Positions 1-10,777 of a stretch of 64,000 nt of DNA are shown here, piece by piece (the first letter of the stretch is position 1; the number at the start of each line of letters is the position of its first letter). The notes under the pieces are model-generated. The model was not told the origin of the DNA, ran no database searches, and saw only the letters and a list, made by a program, of their open reading frames with translations. The DNA lies in NCBI RefSeq assembly GCF_050624435.1, contig NC_134542.1, positions 111,831,677 through 111,895,676 of the forward strand, read 5' to 3'. The translations under genes and the position numbers were made by a program. Origin of the DNA: Tenrec ecaudatus (Eukaryota > Chordata > Mammalia > Afrosoricida > Tenrecidae).

Positions 1-199
1 CAGCAGCCCATAGGGGACTTAAAATAGCTTCTTCACTAAGTCTATCCTTCCAAATCTGCCTGGCCATATTCCCTCCTGTTTATTCCAGGATGAATTATCA
101 TTGTGGTATCAAAGATGGAAATCCATTGTGGTATCAATGAAGACTTTTTGCTTATAGGCAAAAGAAGTGGATTCCAGGGGATGTAGAATGAGAGGAACT

Positions 200-660
200 A
201 TGGGGTAGTCTTGGTTAGTAACCCAATGCATAACCCAATAAACTGTTAAATTCCTCAGGTGTGAAATATCTCAATTCTTGGCTTCACAAAAGAAAGAAAT
301 TCACACCAAAACCTGGTTTGTGATCCAAGTGAGTTTTTGTAAAAGATAGAAGTTTCAGGTTTTAAAGTCACAAAACGCAAGCACACTCAGGGCACTGCAC
401 ACCCAATTGTGGCACCCTGAGGCCAGAGAGAGAGAGAGATTGCAGCATGGCCTGGCGGAAGGCAGAGCATAGCCGGAAAGTTTTTAGGGCCTCCCGTTGG
501 GAGGCATGGTCGACAGTACTGGTTGACCACTGAATAAAGCCCGCCTGGCCTACCTTGGGCCAATCCAGGTATACCACACGTAGGTGCACCAGCCCTTCCT
601 GGCTGAGAGCCTGCATTGGAGCAGTGGACACCCCTGGCCCCTGCTCTAGCTACCTAACAA
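200..660. other. Possible LTR-derived stretch (uncertain)
   Basis: An AATAAA signal at 237-242 is followed by a GT-containing stretch (ggtgtgaaatatc), and the DNA then becomes GC-richer than its surroundings, with a second AATAAA near 534 and a short GA run at 424-441. This resembles the R-U5 end of an old LTR followed by leader sequence. I found no second LTR, no convincing primer-binding site and no TG...CA borders. An open frame on the minus strand (368-631) has no recognisable domain. Bases 1-199 hold nothing I recognise. Confidence 0.22.
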
Positions 661-710
661 AGCCATAAGGGCCTCTACTCATTGACTTCCAAAACTCAAA
701 CCAAAATTCA

Positions 711-880
711 CTGCCAATGAGTCTGCGCTGACTCTTAGCACCTCACTGTGGGTTTCCAAGACTGTACCTATTTAAAGAGTAGAAAGCCCAGTCAGTCTTT
801 CTCCTAAGGAGCAAGCTGGTGGTTGGAACTGCTGATTTGGCAGTTAGCGGCCTTTGGCATGGGCACTACGCCACCAGGAC
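711..880 (-). mobile_element. AfroSINE, minus orientation
   Basis: The stretch follows the AfroSINE reverse complement: a degraded 'gccaatgagtctgcgctgactc' block, 'gggtttccaagactgta', 'cagtctttctcc', 'gagcaagctggtggttggaac' and a final 'gccaccagg'. The internal blocks and their order are as in the other copies of this window. It is diverged, so it is old. Confidence 0.75.
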
Positions 881-1839
881 AGGCAAATTCACGTACACAG
901 AAAGCTGATGGGAAGTGACTAGTGACTTGAAGGTTGATGAATGATAGGGATGAAACGTTGCTGTGTAATGGGTACTGTGTCTTTGAGCTATGAAAGGGTT
1001 TTGGAAACCAATAGTGGCAATGACTGCACAGTTGGGGGGATGGTAATTGGTTCCATACAATAATTAATTCCACAAAATTTTACACTAAAAATTTAACATG
1101 GCAGACTCTATCAAATTTACCAGTGTAGAAAAAAAACAAAACAAAAAAGCATGGTCACAATTTTGTTTTAACTAGCTATTGCCTTCAACTTAACTTTTAA
1201 TTCAACTGTTAAGAAGAAGGTCCAATGATAGTCTTAGACATTCACAACTCACTGCCATCAATCATTTCTGACTCACTGCGAGTGGAAAGGTCTCCCGTGG
1301 AGTAACTGGTAACACAAAACATATGACCTTATGCTTAAGCAGCCAGCAGGGCTCCAGTGTACTCTTACACCCTGCATTATAATGCAGATCTCTTGTCTTT
1401 CTATTCAGTATCATTTCCATCATTTCCACAGGTTGAAATGATGACAGACCTTTCATATTATAAAAATAATTTCTTTATGAAGGAATGATAAAAGACCGGT
1501 CCCAATTAGGTGAAATTTTAAAATGTCCCCAATGTCTGACTTTTCCAAAATATTGCACCGCTCCATTATCCCAGGGAACAACCACATGCCTCCCCTTGCT
1601 TTATGTCAGCAGGGACGCTCGTCCGCTGTGGATGCTAACTCAGGAAGGGCAGTTCCAAACATAGTCGCATCTTGCTCCTGTACAGAGTTTCGATGGATGT
1701 GGTGTTTTTGCCTTCTGGCACCCAACATTAGGTAGAGGACAGGTTGCATACTTCCGAACATCTTAGGGGGGGCCAGGTCCATAACCCCGACCTCCTGCTT
1801 CTTTCAATGCAGTATAGAGCTGGCAGTTTTCCTAGATTA
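881..1839. other. No recognised feature
   Basis: AT-rich intergenic DNA. An A-rich patch with C interruptions lies at 1128-1149. Open frames on both strands are short and lack domains. Confidence 0.5.
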
Positions 1840-1849
1840 TAATCACAGG

Positions 1850-2026
1850 TATCTCGCTGCCATCGAGTCATTGTTGATTCATAGCGACCCCCTGTGGGTT
1901 TCTGAGACTGCAACTGTTGACTAGAGTGGAAAGTCCAGTCTTTCTCCCATGGAGCTGCTGGTGGTTTCGAACTGCCGACCATGTGGATAGCAACCCAAAG
2001 CATAACCTCTCTGCGGCCAGAGCTCC
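1850..2026 (-). mobile_element. AfroSINE, minus, with 10-bp target duplication
   Basis: This is one of the better preserved SINE copies. It has 'gctgccatcgagtcattg', 'catagcgaccccctgtgggt', 'cagtctttctcccatggagc' and 'ggtttcgaactgccgacc'. The last is the reverse complement of a tRNA-like B-box region. The 10-mer TAATCACAGG occurs directly on both sides (1840-1849 and 2027-2036), which fits a target-site duplication from LINE-mediated insertion. Confidence 0.88.
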
Positions 2027-2036
2027 TAATCACAGG

Positions 2037-3544
2037 GATAGAGGTTAGAATTTACAATACATCACAGAGCAGAGGACTATGGCTAAAAGAGCCATAGTAA
2101 GTAATAAACTCCACCACACATATCAAATGTTTGTTTGAACAAAAATTAACATGATATTTGTGGTATCACAAATGTTAACTGTCAAGTGCTATGGAAATGA
2201 TATTTGCGGTGACATCATGAAGAACGGAATCTTGGGGTATAATAACTGAAGCAGCCTCGTGAGAATGCTTACACTGTAAGTTTCAAGCGAACAAGCTCAG
2301 AGGAATGCCATAAAATCAGGGAACCAAGAGGCATAACCTGAAAGAGCCATTTTACAAATTTCTGAAAATATAGACAATTATAAAAATTGGAAAACAAGGA
2401 GCATTTCATTGGAAAGTAGAAATAACAAAAGGGCGTGTAAGAAAGCAACAAAATTATTAGAAAACCATGTCACTAAAAACAAATCATAAAGGAATTAATT
2501 TACTCTAACATAAATATGAATCAAAAACTCTCATAGATTCATTTAACTACCTATTACACGTCTTTAAATTCTAACAATAAAGCAAGGCATTGGAATTTAA
2601 TTCTAAATATCAGCTTATAGAAGGACAAACAATGGGGGAATGAGAAACTTCCTTAAATTAGCTCAGGGGAGCCAAGATAAGTTGGAAATGAACCATTTTC
2701 TTAAAAGATACATTTTCTGTTCTTTGAAATTACAATTAAGTTTTTCTTATACAGCTGCATAATTTCTAAAACAGGTGCAGGTCAAGCACAAAATCAATAT
2801 TTGAAAAATGTTATTTTTTTTTCCTCTTGGTGAACTTCAGAAACAGAAGAAAAATTTTCCTGACAATTTACACCAAAATAATTAGCCAACTTATTTTTCC
2901 TTTCTTTCTTCTTTTTTAAGCTGAAATATGCATCTAAATTTAATTAGGAAATTATAAAGTATAAACAGGAAAGTATAAAAACAGCATCTGGAGAAGATCA
3001 GGCCAGTCTGGTATTTGAAATATTAGAAACATTAGAAGTGAAAATTCCCTTTATGCAAATATTCCACTTCAGGAAAAGACCTTCTAAATGAAGTTATAAA
3101 ATGTTCCAGTCTGGCTAATATAACACTAATATTGTCTAATGATGGGTATTATAACCCATAAAGCCTCTAGTTTCATAATTCTTAAATGCTTGGATTTCTT
3201 TTTTTCAAATACTTCAAGTCTAGATGCACAAAAGAGCCAAAAGTCGTTGGTCTGTGGACTGAAATGAAAATGTTTCTTACTCTGCCCACGCCTGATCCTG
3301 CATGAGGCCCAGGCTGTCTTTCCATCACTTGACCTCTCTCCAACAATTCTACCCTTTCCCTTTTCTGTCAGCAGCCTCCTCCAATCCAAATGTGTGTGTG
3401 TATGCACATTCATACATGTACATTAACTGCAACTCAAGGATACTAAGCCTTTATCTGGTTTGGTTTGGGTATGTGTCATCACAAAAGAGCAATTGCTACT
3501 GTTCTAGAAAAGAACACCAGGCTTGCAAAAGGACAACAAGATCA
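2037..3544. other. AT-rich intergenic DNA, nothing recognised
   Basis: Long AT-rich stretch with A- and T-runs (for example 2813-2822). There is a short TG-like run at 3391-3402. I see no coding signature and no interspersed repeat I can name. Confidence 0.5.
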
Positions 3545-3665
3545 GTGAATACATGGAAATGTGTCAATGAGGTGAAGTGACACAATCACCTTAACCATGG
3601 GCTCAAACGTGGCCATGATCATGGGGATGACACAGGACTAGGAAAGGCTTCTGCTCTGTTATACA
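3545..3665 (+). mobile_element. RTE / AfroSINE 3' tail fragment
   Basis: The block 'ccatgggctcaaacgtggcc' followed by 'atgatcatggggatgacaca', 'ggactaggaaaggcttctgc' and 'tctgttatacataagatcgc' follows the order of the RTE LINE 3' end found elsewhere in the window (e.g. 36140-36268). It is a 5'-truncated, diverged copy. Confidence 0.6.
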
Positions 3666-4256
3666 TAAGATCGCCCTGAACCAGAGCATAAGACTGAAAC
3701 TCAGAACTTCATGGAAAAGGTGGAATTAAATGATAGCAGAAGCTGTGGTTCATGGTGGCTGACTGATCAGTCAGGGAGTGAATCCCTTTCCAAGAACCAG
3801 GAGGAAGACATCAAAAAAGACATACCAAAGTGCAGAGAACAACTCAATAACTACGCAACCCTCACCACCCGAGGTCTAGAGACAATGGGCACAGCAGAGG
3901 GCAGAAGGAAAGGAGAGACACCTACCCTGCCCTCACACTGAACCTGCTACTGATCTTGGGCAGATTTGAGAGGTATCTTACCTACCAGCTACTGGGCATT
4001 GCATGCACCTGGCCTCCAGACTTTCCATGTAGCATCCCTATCTCTTGGCTGGCAAGCGCCTCTCATTCAGCAGGCAGCCCTAGTCTGGGGACCTCCCTAG
4101 CTGGTCACTGCCCCTTGGCTAATGTGCTAGCCTTAAACCTTGAACTCAAATGGCTTCTGTAACACCCTCATGTCCCAGCTGAACTTCAGGCTAACCTAAG
4201 CACCCTGGCCCCCGTCACTACCCTATCCCCTAGTGGTCCCATTTAAACCACCCCAG

Positions 4257-4747
4257 CACCCCAGGCTATCCAGAGCAACAGCCTGTCATCTGAGAAGGCT
4301 TGCAATACCCCCTCCACCCACCCACCACCCCAGGCCTAACAGAATAAACAACCTGTCCCCCTAAAAGGTACCTGGCACTTTTCCCTCTTTCTAATCCCCT
4401 CTCAGACACCCCTCTTCGACCTGGGCCCCTTGAAATACTTCTGCACAGCAGGCTACAATTAACCCCACTCTACCTTTAAGACCTCCCATCTTTTAGCACA
4501 CACAGCCCACTCGTCTCTAACCTAGTCTCTAAAGACCTCGCCCTGCCAGCGCAAATGCAGAGTGACTCCTTCCCAGGAGCTGCTTCCAATGGCTCACACG
4601 ATCTCTCCCCTACCCTTTTGGGAACACTCAGGACAGAGTCCAGACATCCAAGTTTGATTTCTCCTTTCCTCTGCTTCTTTAAAACAAAACCTTGTACTAT
4701 TTTTATCATTTCTTCACAATCAGTACAATCCTGTCTTTAATACCTAT
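4257..4747. repeat. C-rich repeated unit, copy A
   Basis: The unit begins 'caccccaggctatccagagc' and ends in a T-rich stretch ('cttctttaaaacaaaacc', then 'gtacaatcctgtcttt'). The same opening and the same T-rich ending recur at 5388 and 5872, so this is one of three diverged direct copies. C-rich sequence upstream (about 3985-4256) may be part of an earlier copy. The open frames in it have no domains and differ between copies, which argues against coding. I do not recognise the family. Confidence 0.55.
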
Positions 4748-5290
4748 GTTATACTGCTTCTCTAGAGAAACAAAGGCAGCACACTAATAATTTTATATAT
4801 ATTTATACAGATAGATATATAATATAAGCAGTTAATTAATCTATAAAGCAGTAAAAATGGCTCAGTGCAACTCACTTCAGTGAGACAGCTAATACACTGG
4901 CAGGCCTTCAAGTTTTGAGGGCCGCTGCGTAGTCCTCTATAGAGCAATTCAGGCTATCCAGGCACAGGCAGCAAACAGCAAGGCAGGTCACCAACAGTCA
5001 GCCAGATGACAGGGTCCGACAGTCCCCAGCTCAACAGATGTATATTACATTAGTGTGGTGAAGCAGATCTTGAAGGAACCTCAAATTAGAGCAACACAGT
5101 CTTTGGGTTAGGTGTCCCACAAGTTATGTAGTTTGCAAATTGAAGCACAGAACAAGAAAGCAGCTGCACACTGGTCCGATGATCAAAGAGCAAGAGACAA
5201 GAAAGGCGAGGCTGGCCGAGCCATTTATCTCTCCATCCTTAATTAATCCCACATGTGTTCATTAGCCATGTTGGCACAATAAACATTAAC
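4748..5290 (+). mobile_element. Mosaic element with shared ends (family M), copy 1
   Basis: The left end 'ttctctagagaaacaaagg' and the right end 'ccatgttggcacaataaac' match the terminal blocks of the copies at 30757-31252 and 51553-52052 in reverse orientation. The right-hand 120 bp ('gagccatttatctctccatcc', 'aattaatcccacatgtgttc') also matches them. The middle differs and holds a run of ATATATT/TATA. It interrupts the C-rich repeated unit, so it inserted after that duplication. It is probably non-autonomous, as no open frame has a domain. I do not know a published name. Confidence 0.6.
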
Positions 5291-5387
5291 TATCTCAGTA
5301 CCTTCTAATAAAACAAAAAACTTTCTTACCATTTCTACAATCCTTAAGTCAGAAATTCACTGATCTCCCAGCCAACATCACATTCAG

Positions 5388-5860
5388 CACCCAAGGTCAT
5401 TCAGAGCAATACCCTGACACCCTGGAATTGCTCATGCCTTGCCTCCTTCTCCCTGGGCCCCTTCTCAGAGATCATTGAGTCTTGCAAGACATGAGTGCCA
5501 CCCCCCACCCCCGATGTACCTAAACTCAAACTGGGGAAACCATTCACCTCACAAATTACAAGATCTCTGGTCAACTGACACCAATTCCTGCCAGCCCAAG
5601 TATCCAGATGGGCAGAGCCAATCACTCCTAGGCACTGATTGCAACTTCCAACCCATCTTTGTCCTGCTTTTTCTTGAACTCTCCCAGGACAAAGTTGAAA
5701 CCCGGTTTCTTCTTCTGATTTTTTTCTTCTTTAAAACAATTTTTGTAATTACTTTTTAATCAATACTGTCCTTTCTTTTGTTACTTTTAACAAAAGTACT
5801 GTTGCAACCACTTGTACAAGTTAGCAATACCTCCGTCTCTCAGATATCACCTCACTTAGA
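5388..5860. repeat. C-rich repeated unit, copy B
   Basis: It starts 'cacccaaggtcattcagagc', then 'aataccctgacaccctgg', and passes through a C-rich middle to a T-rich end ('cttctttaaaacaatttttg', 'caatactgtcctttc'). It aligns by eye with copies A and C. The distance from B to C is 484 bp. From A to B it is 588 bp once the inserted 543-bp element is subtracted. Confidence 0.55.
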
Positions 5861-5871
5861 CAGTCTTGGAT

Positions 5872-6430
5872 CACCCAAGGTCATTTGGAGTAATAGCCTG
5901 GCTCCTGGAACTACTCATCCCTGCATCCCCACCCTCTGAGACATCCAAGCAAAGGTGCATCACCTTGCTACCTCTTCTCAGAGTCCCCTGTCTCTTGGAA
6001 GCTGTGAGCGTCACCTCTTCCACATTAATTCAGCCCCAAACTACCCTGAAAAATTTCTCCATATCCTGAAATCCCCTCACCTCAAGGTGACTGGAGAGTC
6101 TAAACAGATTCCAGCCACCCAACCATGGCCAGGTGAAGTAATCTGCTTACAGGTACTGATTGTAAGTCCTCAATGGACCTTTACCTTTGTGGCCTCAGCC
6201 CCTATCCCAAATCCAACCTTTCTCCCACAAACACACCTTTCTATTGCCCACATCAAATGCAAACTCCTGAGAAGGGTTTAGACCCCAAACAAACAACCAT
6301 AGCTCTTCCTTTTGTTCCTATAGGCCCCCTCTTTCTCTTTTTCTTGAAAGTAAAACTTTATAATATTCATAATTCTTTTAAAATTAGTATTACCATTTTG
6401 TTCTTTCACAATAAGGAAAATTTCCTTTTT
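5872..6430. repeat. C-rich repeated unit, copy C
   Basis: It begins 'cacccaaggtcatttggagt', 'aatagcctggctcctgg', and ends in 'ctctttctctttttcttg' followed by AT-rich sequence. It lies in the same orientation as copies A and B. Tandem order with diverged identity suggests an old local duplication or an array of one repeat. Confidence 0.55.
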
Positions 6431-6539
6431 TAATTTTTTACAATACTTAAATGCAACTCCTGGTCTTTCTTCATGCAGAGGAAAAAATAGTGATGAAAAT
6501 AGAAAGACACATGGAAACAATTAGTAATTAGTCCAATAG

Positions 6540-6985
6540 ACTAACAGCCATACAAACATCAGTCTCTACAACACTGAGACCAGAAGAACTAGATGGTGCC
6601 CAGCTACCATGATCAACTACTTTGAAAAGAATCACTGTAGAAAACCCTAGACAGACTGGTAGAAAAATGTGGAACAGAAGTCTTAATGATAAGACCAAAC
6701 TTCCTGTCAACTAGAGACAGGTGGGACCTTCAAGATTGTGGGGCTTACCATTCCATTCTGGACTAATGTTAGTTAGAATAATCAACTAGTTATGATCAAA
6801 GGGGGCAGCAATTACCCAAGAACAAAGGGTAGAGCATTAGGAAAGAAGTAGGGAGGAAAACAGGGATCTGTATTTGGAGGGAGGATTGCAATGGGTGTTT
6901 TGAATTAGCATGTGTATGAATTGTTGAATACAACAATATGTTCTGATCTGTATAACCTTCACCTACTTCACAATAAAAAGTTGAT
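6540..6985 (+). mobile_element. L1 3' end, afrotherian type
   Basis: The stretch carries 'ctagatggtgcccagctacc', 'agaaaaccctagacagactgg', 'gtatgaattgttgaatacaac' and 'ctgatctgtataaccttcacc', then AATAAA at 6972-6977 and a short A-rich end. This is the layout of the 3' UTR end of L1 copies I recall from elephant and tenrec, but I cannot search to confirm. It is a different 3' end from the long copies at 11.4, 16.6, 44.3 and 46 kb. Confidence 0.5.
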
Positions 6986-7404
6986 TAACAAACAAGATAT
7001 CATGAATCTAAAATCAAGATTAAAAAGTCATTATAAGTTTCTGACCATAACTTCACCTCCCACACGTAACTTTGCCTTCATGCTTGTATGATTGTGTTCT
7101 TTCTTATTCCTAAATTGTTCTTATTTCCTTCTAAGTCAGGACATATTGTTTAAGAGTCAGTTCAAGGCTCTGCACCTTGATGAACTGAAACTGTGCAAAT
7201 ATGATTTTCTATCTATTGTCTACATCTCCCACCAGGCAAATAAGGTGTAAAGGACTTGCCAATCAAGGATTAGCCGGCTCGTCATTCCCCTATGTATAAT
7301 AGAGTCACCTCAGAAGCAAGAACAGAGAGAGTCCTGGGATCATGAACAGCACACACAAGAGCATGTTTCTGATCCATATCAGAAGGAGTGGGAGCCTTAG
7401 AGGC
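6986..7404. other. No recognised feature
   Basis: Intergenic sequence with no repeat or coding signal that I can name. Confidence 0.5.
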
Positions 7405-7575
7405 CACAATGGAGCCTTGGTGGTACAATGGCCTGCGATCAGCAGGGCTGGTAGTTCAAAATCACCAGGAGCTCCAAGGAGAAAGACTGGGATTCCAACG
7501 CCTGTAAAGAGTTACAGTCTCAGAAACCAAGAGAGGTTCCATATGAGTCAGCATTGACTCTACAGTAGTAAGTTT
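7405..7575 (+). mobile_element. AfroSINE, plus orientation
   Basis: It reads in the sense direction: 'ggagccttggtggtacaatg', 'ctggtagttcaaaatcacc' (decayed B box), 'aaggagaaagactgggattc', 'taaagagttacagtctcag' and 'atgagtcagcattgactcta'. The 5' part is tRNA-like and the 3' part is the typical AfroSINE tail. Confidence 0.85.
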
Positions 7576-9691
7576 TGGGGCTACAGTGCTGAGAAAAGAG
7601 AACACAAGACTGAGGCAAAGTGGCAGTCCAACTTTCTAGTCCAAAGATGTGCATGACTGAGAGACTAGGGATCAGAAAGAGAACTGTCTCCTTGTTGAGG
7701 AAAGTTGCTGACATGGACCAAAGTCTGTCTCCTTTAATATTTTATGATCCTGGCTTATAAGTCACCAGTCAACTTCCCTAATAAATGTTAAGAATGATGA
7801 GTGAAAAATGACTTACTTAATGTCACTTGATTTGTGCTTTTCTATTTCTTCCTCCTAAATTTTCCCTGGTCAATGATTATTTTCCTTTCTTAGTCAATGG
7901 ACTTGATCTCAACCTGATTGGATTAAGTATACCCCCTGGCTATAATGACTGAGTCATATAGTAATGCATAACTGAAATAATGACCATAAGATGTGGACAC
8001 ATTTATCAAGGACTTCTTGAATAGAAATCTTTCAATCACACCAATCATGTTACCACTGCTCCCTGACTAGTTTGGTGCAAAATATGACATTTGGAATTGC
8101 AAAATTCATTTTGTTAACGTCCAACAGGGTGCCTGGAGCTGCAGAAATACTCAAGGGCAAGGAAAGAGATGAAGATCAATCAGATCATGATTGAAATTTT
8201 TAGAGCTATTAGATCAAATCTTCCCTAAACCACACCAACTTCTGGACCTTGAGTTACATGCGCTAGTGAAGTTATTTTGTTACTTATGCCATATCAATTT
8301 TCTCTCTTATTTGCACATCCAGAGTCCTATGTGATATAACGTATTTCAATCACTTTACTCACTCTGTTTTATGGTAGAATCATTTTCACTAGTAAGTGTT
8401 TCTGCCTTAGGCATGTCACAAAACCCTTTGAACCTCACCTTCCTCATTAATTTGTTCAGTGGCCAATAATGGTCTCATATAAATACTTCTGTAGTAAAAA
8501 TTCAGTAGATTAGGTTGATATTGGGGGTACATTGCTTCTCCCCTCTGGTCTTATTTGAATGCACATTTTCTTCTGTTTATTAAATCATATTTCTGAAACG
8601 GAAAGGTTTCTAGGAGATTTCTTTATCCAATAACTCCATTCAGAATAAAGGAAAACTAAAGCCAGAAAGATTAAATAATTTTTCAAAGGCCACAACCAAA
8701 ATAATAGTAATAATAATAATAATTCAGTTGAAAAGAAACTCCATAGTACGTTTATGCAAATAAATTATTTGTTTTTAATTGTGTAAACTGGTCATGTCTT
8801 TCCAACAATTCATTCATTTTTCTCTCTATAAACATAAAGATTATGTTGACACATTATCTATCCCTGGGAATCTGAAAAAGCATTATAGAATTTGGAGGAG
8901 TTGGAAATCCTTTATACCTCTTTATTTCACTTACTTATCTCACAATTTGCCAAGGATTGATCATATTCCAGGCCTTCCAGATATTATTAATGGATTTTCA
9001 GGGATCAAGATAAAATTGATGTGTCTTTAAAAACTGGTTGCCCTTTTAGCTAATTTGGGTTAAAAGATATTCCTAGAACACAGAATTTATATTAGCAAAG
9101 ACAGAAGAGAGAGAAAATCAGACAAAGGCAGAGAAAATAAAGCAATTCTATTTTTCTGAAACTCATAGTAGAGAAGAAAACTGACCCAGGTATGGGAGAT
9201 GTAGAAATAAGTGAGAGAGTGGTTCAGGCTACAGTAAATATTGGCAACATACACAGAACATGTGCATTGCCACTGAATGCTGGCCTTACTGTGACCGAGA
9301 CAACAAGCGCTCTCTGACATATGAGTAAATGTCACATGCTGGTCATGCAACTGGTCCTTTCTATATGAAATATCATAACTACAACCACACTGTGAAATAA
9401 TTGCGTATTGAACATATGAATGAAGAAATTGAAACCAAGATAGAATCAGAAACGTCTCCAAGGTAGTTTGATCTGGAATAATATTCTAAAACCCCAACCT
9501 CTTTTACTGAACTTAAATGCAACAAAGGAAAATCAGGTCATGACTAAACTTTTCCTATTGGCAAATGAAGGAAGGTCAATGACTCATCCTACTATTGTAG
9601 AGCAGCATGTTTCCTTTGACTTGAAGTCACTCTTTTTTCTAGTACACTGAATGTATTGAATATTATGCCTACTGGTTAATCCCAAAACAAG
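7576..9691. other. 2.1 kb without a recognised feature
   Basis: AT-rich unique-looking DNA. There is a short TAA run at 8701-8722. A stretch near 8395-8475 ('gtgtttctgccttaggcatg', 'gaacctcaccttcctcatta') weakly resembles a sense MIR. I see no splice-flanked or conserved coding frame. Confidence 0.45.
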
Positions 9692-9848
9692 CCTGCTGAC
9701 ATTGAGTCAATGCACAATAGCATGTTCTTGGCTAGCCTCTCTACAGACGCATATGCCCAGAGCTCTCCACTGAAGCACTGCTGGGTAGGTTGGAAACACC
9801 AACCTTTATGTGGACAGCAGAGCACAGGTGTTTCTGTCACCCAGAGAC
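9692..9848 (-). mobile_element. Decayed AfroSINE, minus
   Basis: The order 'gctgacattgagtcaatg', 'gagctctccactgaagcac', 'gggtaggttggaaacaccaa' and 'cctttatgtggacagcag' is that of an AfroSINE reverse complement with many substitutions. The assignment is tentative because no block is intact. Confidence 0.45.
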
Positions 9849-10510
9849 TTTGGCCTATTCAGTGGGAGCGTCTATATATTTTCTGACCGCTTTCTACTCA
9901 AAGTACTAGATAATAATTTTAAGGTGATGTTGAGTAACCCACTAAGGTATCAGCAGCAGACCTTTAATCCCCATTCTACAGTACCTTTTCTGTTTATAAT
10001 TCTGGAGGCTGTTTTGTGTTTGCTGCCTTTTCCTAAGAAGAGGCTATAAGAATGCCTTGGTAACTGCAGCGCAGAGACTGTTGGTAAAGAATCTCCACAT
10101 TACAGCAGAGATGAGAAAAATAAACCTCGCTGTGCTTAAAGTTCAGTGCAAATTTCATGATGCAATTTTCTACCATTTATAGCCGTTAAAATGGCATAAA
10201 TGTGGGGATAGGAAAATATATATTTTTATAATCATAATTACCATTACTGTCAAAAATCAAATTCACATCACTGTTGTTCCAAAAATCAGTTTTTAACAAT
10301 GATCATGATATATCAGAAAGTATCCAGTGCCTGTGGGCAAAAATTCATCACTTACCGTGGCCCTGCGAGCAATCATCCTTCCTTTGTGACGAATTGTAAA
10401 TTCTCACCTCTTGGCTATAATCTCATTTGGGATAGTTATCTGCTCTGCTAATAAGATGGGTGTGTTTGGAGTTTTCCATGTTATTCAAATCACCACCCTT
10501 GGGTTATTTT
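9849..10510. other. No recognised feature
   Basis: AT-rich intergenic DNA up to the target duplication of the U1 copy. Nothing coding is apparent. Confidence 0.45.
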
Positions 10511-10523
10511 AGAGGTTTGGTTT

Positions 10524-10525
<2 letters not shown>
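10511..10525. repeat. Target-site duplication, left copy (U1 retrocopy)
   Basis: The 15-mer AGAGGTTTGGTTTTC here is repeated exactly at 10763-10777, just beyond the 5' end of the U1 copy. This brackets the whole insertion (tail plus U1). Confidence 0.93.
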
Positions 10526-10595
<70 letters not shown>

Positions 10596-10598
10596 TTA
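10526..10598. repeat. (TTTC)n microsatellite, decayed poly(A) tail of the U1 retrocopy
   Basis: About 18 TTTC units lie exactly between the left target duplication and the 3' end of the minus-strand U1 copy. On the minus strand this is an (AAAG)n run at the 3' end of the RNA copy, where a retrotransposed RNA carries its poly(A). The microsatellite therefore probably grew from an A-tail. Confidence 0.9.
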
Positions 10599-10762
10599 CA
10601 GGGGAGAGTACGAATGCAGTCCTCCACTACCACAAATTATGCAGTCCAGTTTCCCACATTTGGGGAAATCGCAGGGGTCAGCACATCCAGAATACAATGG
10701 ATAAGCCTTGCCCTGGGAAAACCACCTTCGTGAACATGGTATCTCCCCTGCCAGGAAAGTAT
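10599..10762 (-). pseudogene. U1 snRNA retropseudogene, full length (164 nt)
   Basis: The reverse complement of this interval reads as U1 spliceosomal RNA from its first base (ATACTTTCCTGGCAGGGGAG) to its last (CTCTCCCCTG), at the canonical 164 nt. Compared by eye with remembered human U1, it differs at about 12 positions, several at CpG sites. The Sm-site block AATTTGTGG is intact. The 5' splice-site-pairing stretch is altered: ACTTACCTG reads ACTTTCCTG. Perfect 15-bp target duplications (10511-10525, 10763-10777) and an A-rich tail turned into AAAG repeats show that it arose by LINE-type retrotransposition. It lacks the snRNA promoter that normally lies upstream and is presumably inactive. 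Functional U1 pairs with the 5' splice site in the nucleus; this copy should not. Confidence 0.95.
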
Positions 10763-10777
10763 AGAGGTTTGGTTTTC
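10763..10777. repeat. Target-site duplication, right copy (U1 retrocopy)
   Basis: An exact second copy of AGAGGTTTGGTTTTC, directly abutting the 5' end of the minus-strand U1 copy. Confidence 0.93.

Noticed and set aside
342-360. Retroviral primer-binding site near the LTR-like start of the window
   Set aside because: The 18-mer after the suspected LTR end did not match any tRNA 3' end I could recall, so I did not annotate it.
1850-2026. tRNA gene candidate at the B-box-like ggtttcgaactgccgacc
   Set aside because: The cloverleaf is not complete and the block sits inside an AfroSINE. It is a SINE-internal promoter relic.
4257-6430. CRISPR-like or bacterial repeat array
   Set aside because: The repeats are about 500 bp, diverged and without regular spacers, and the context is mammalian.
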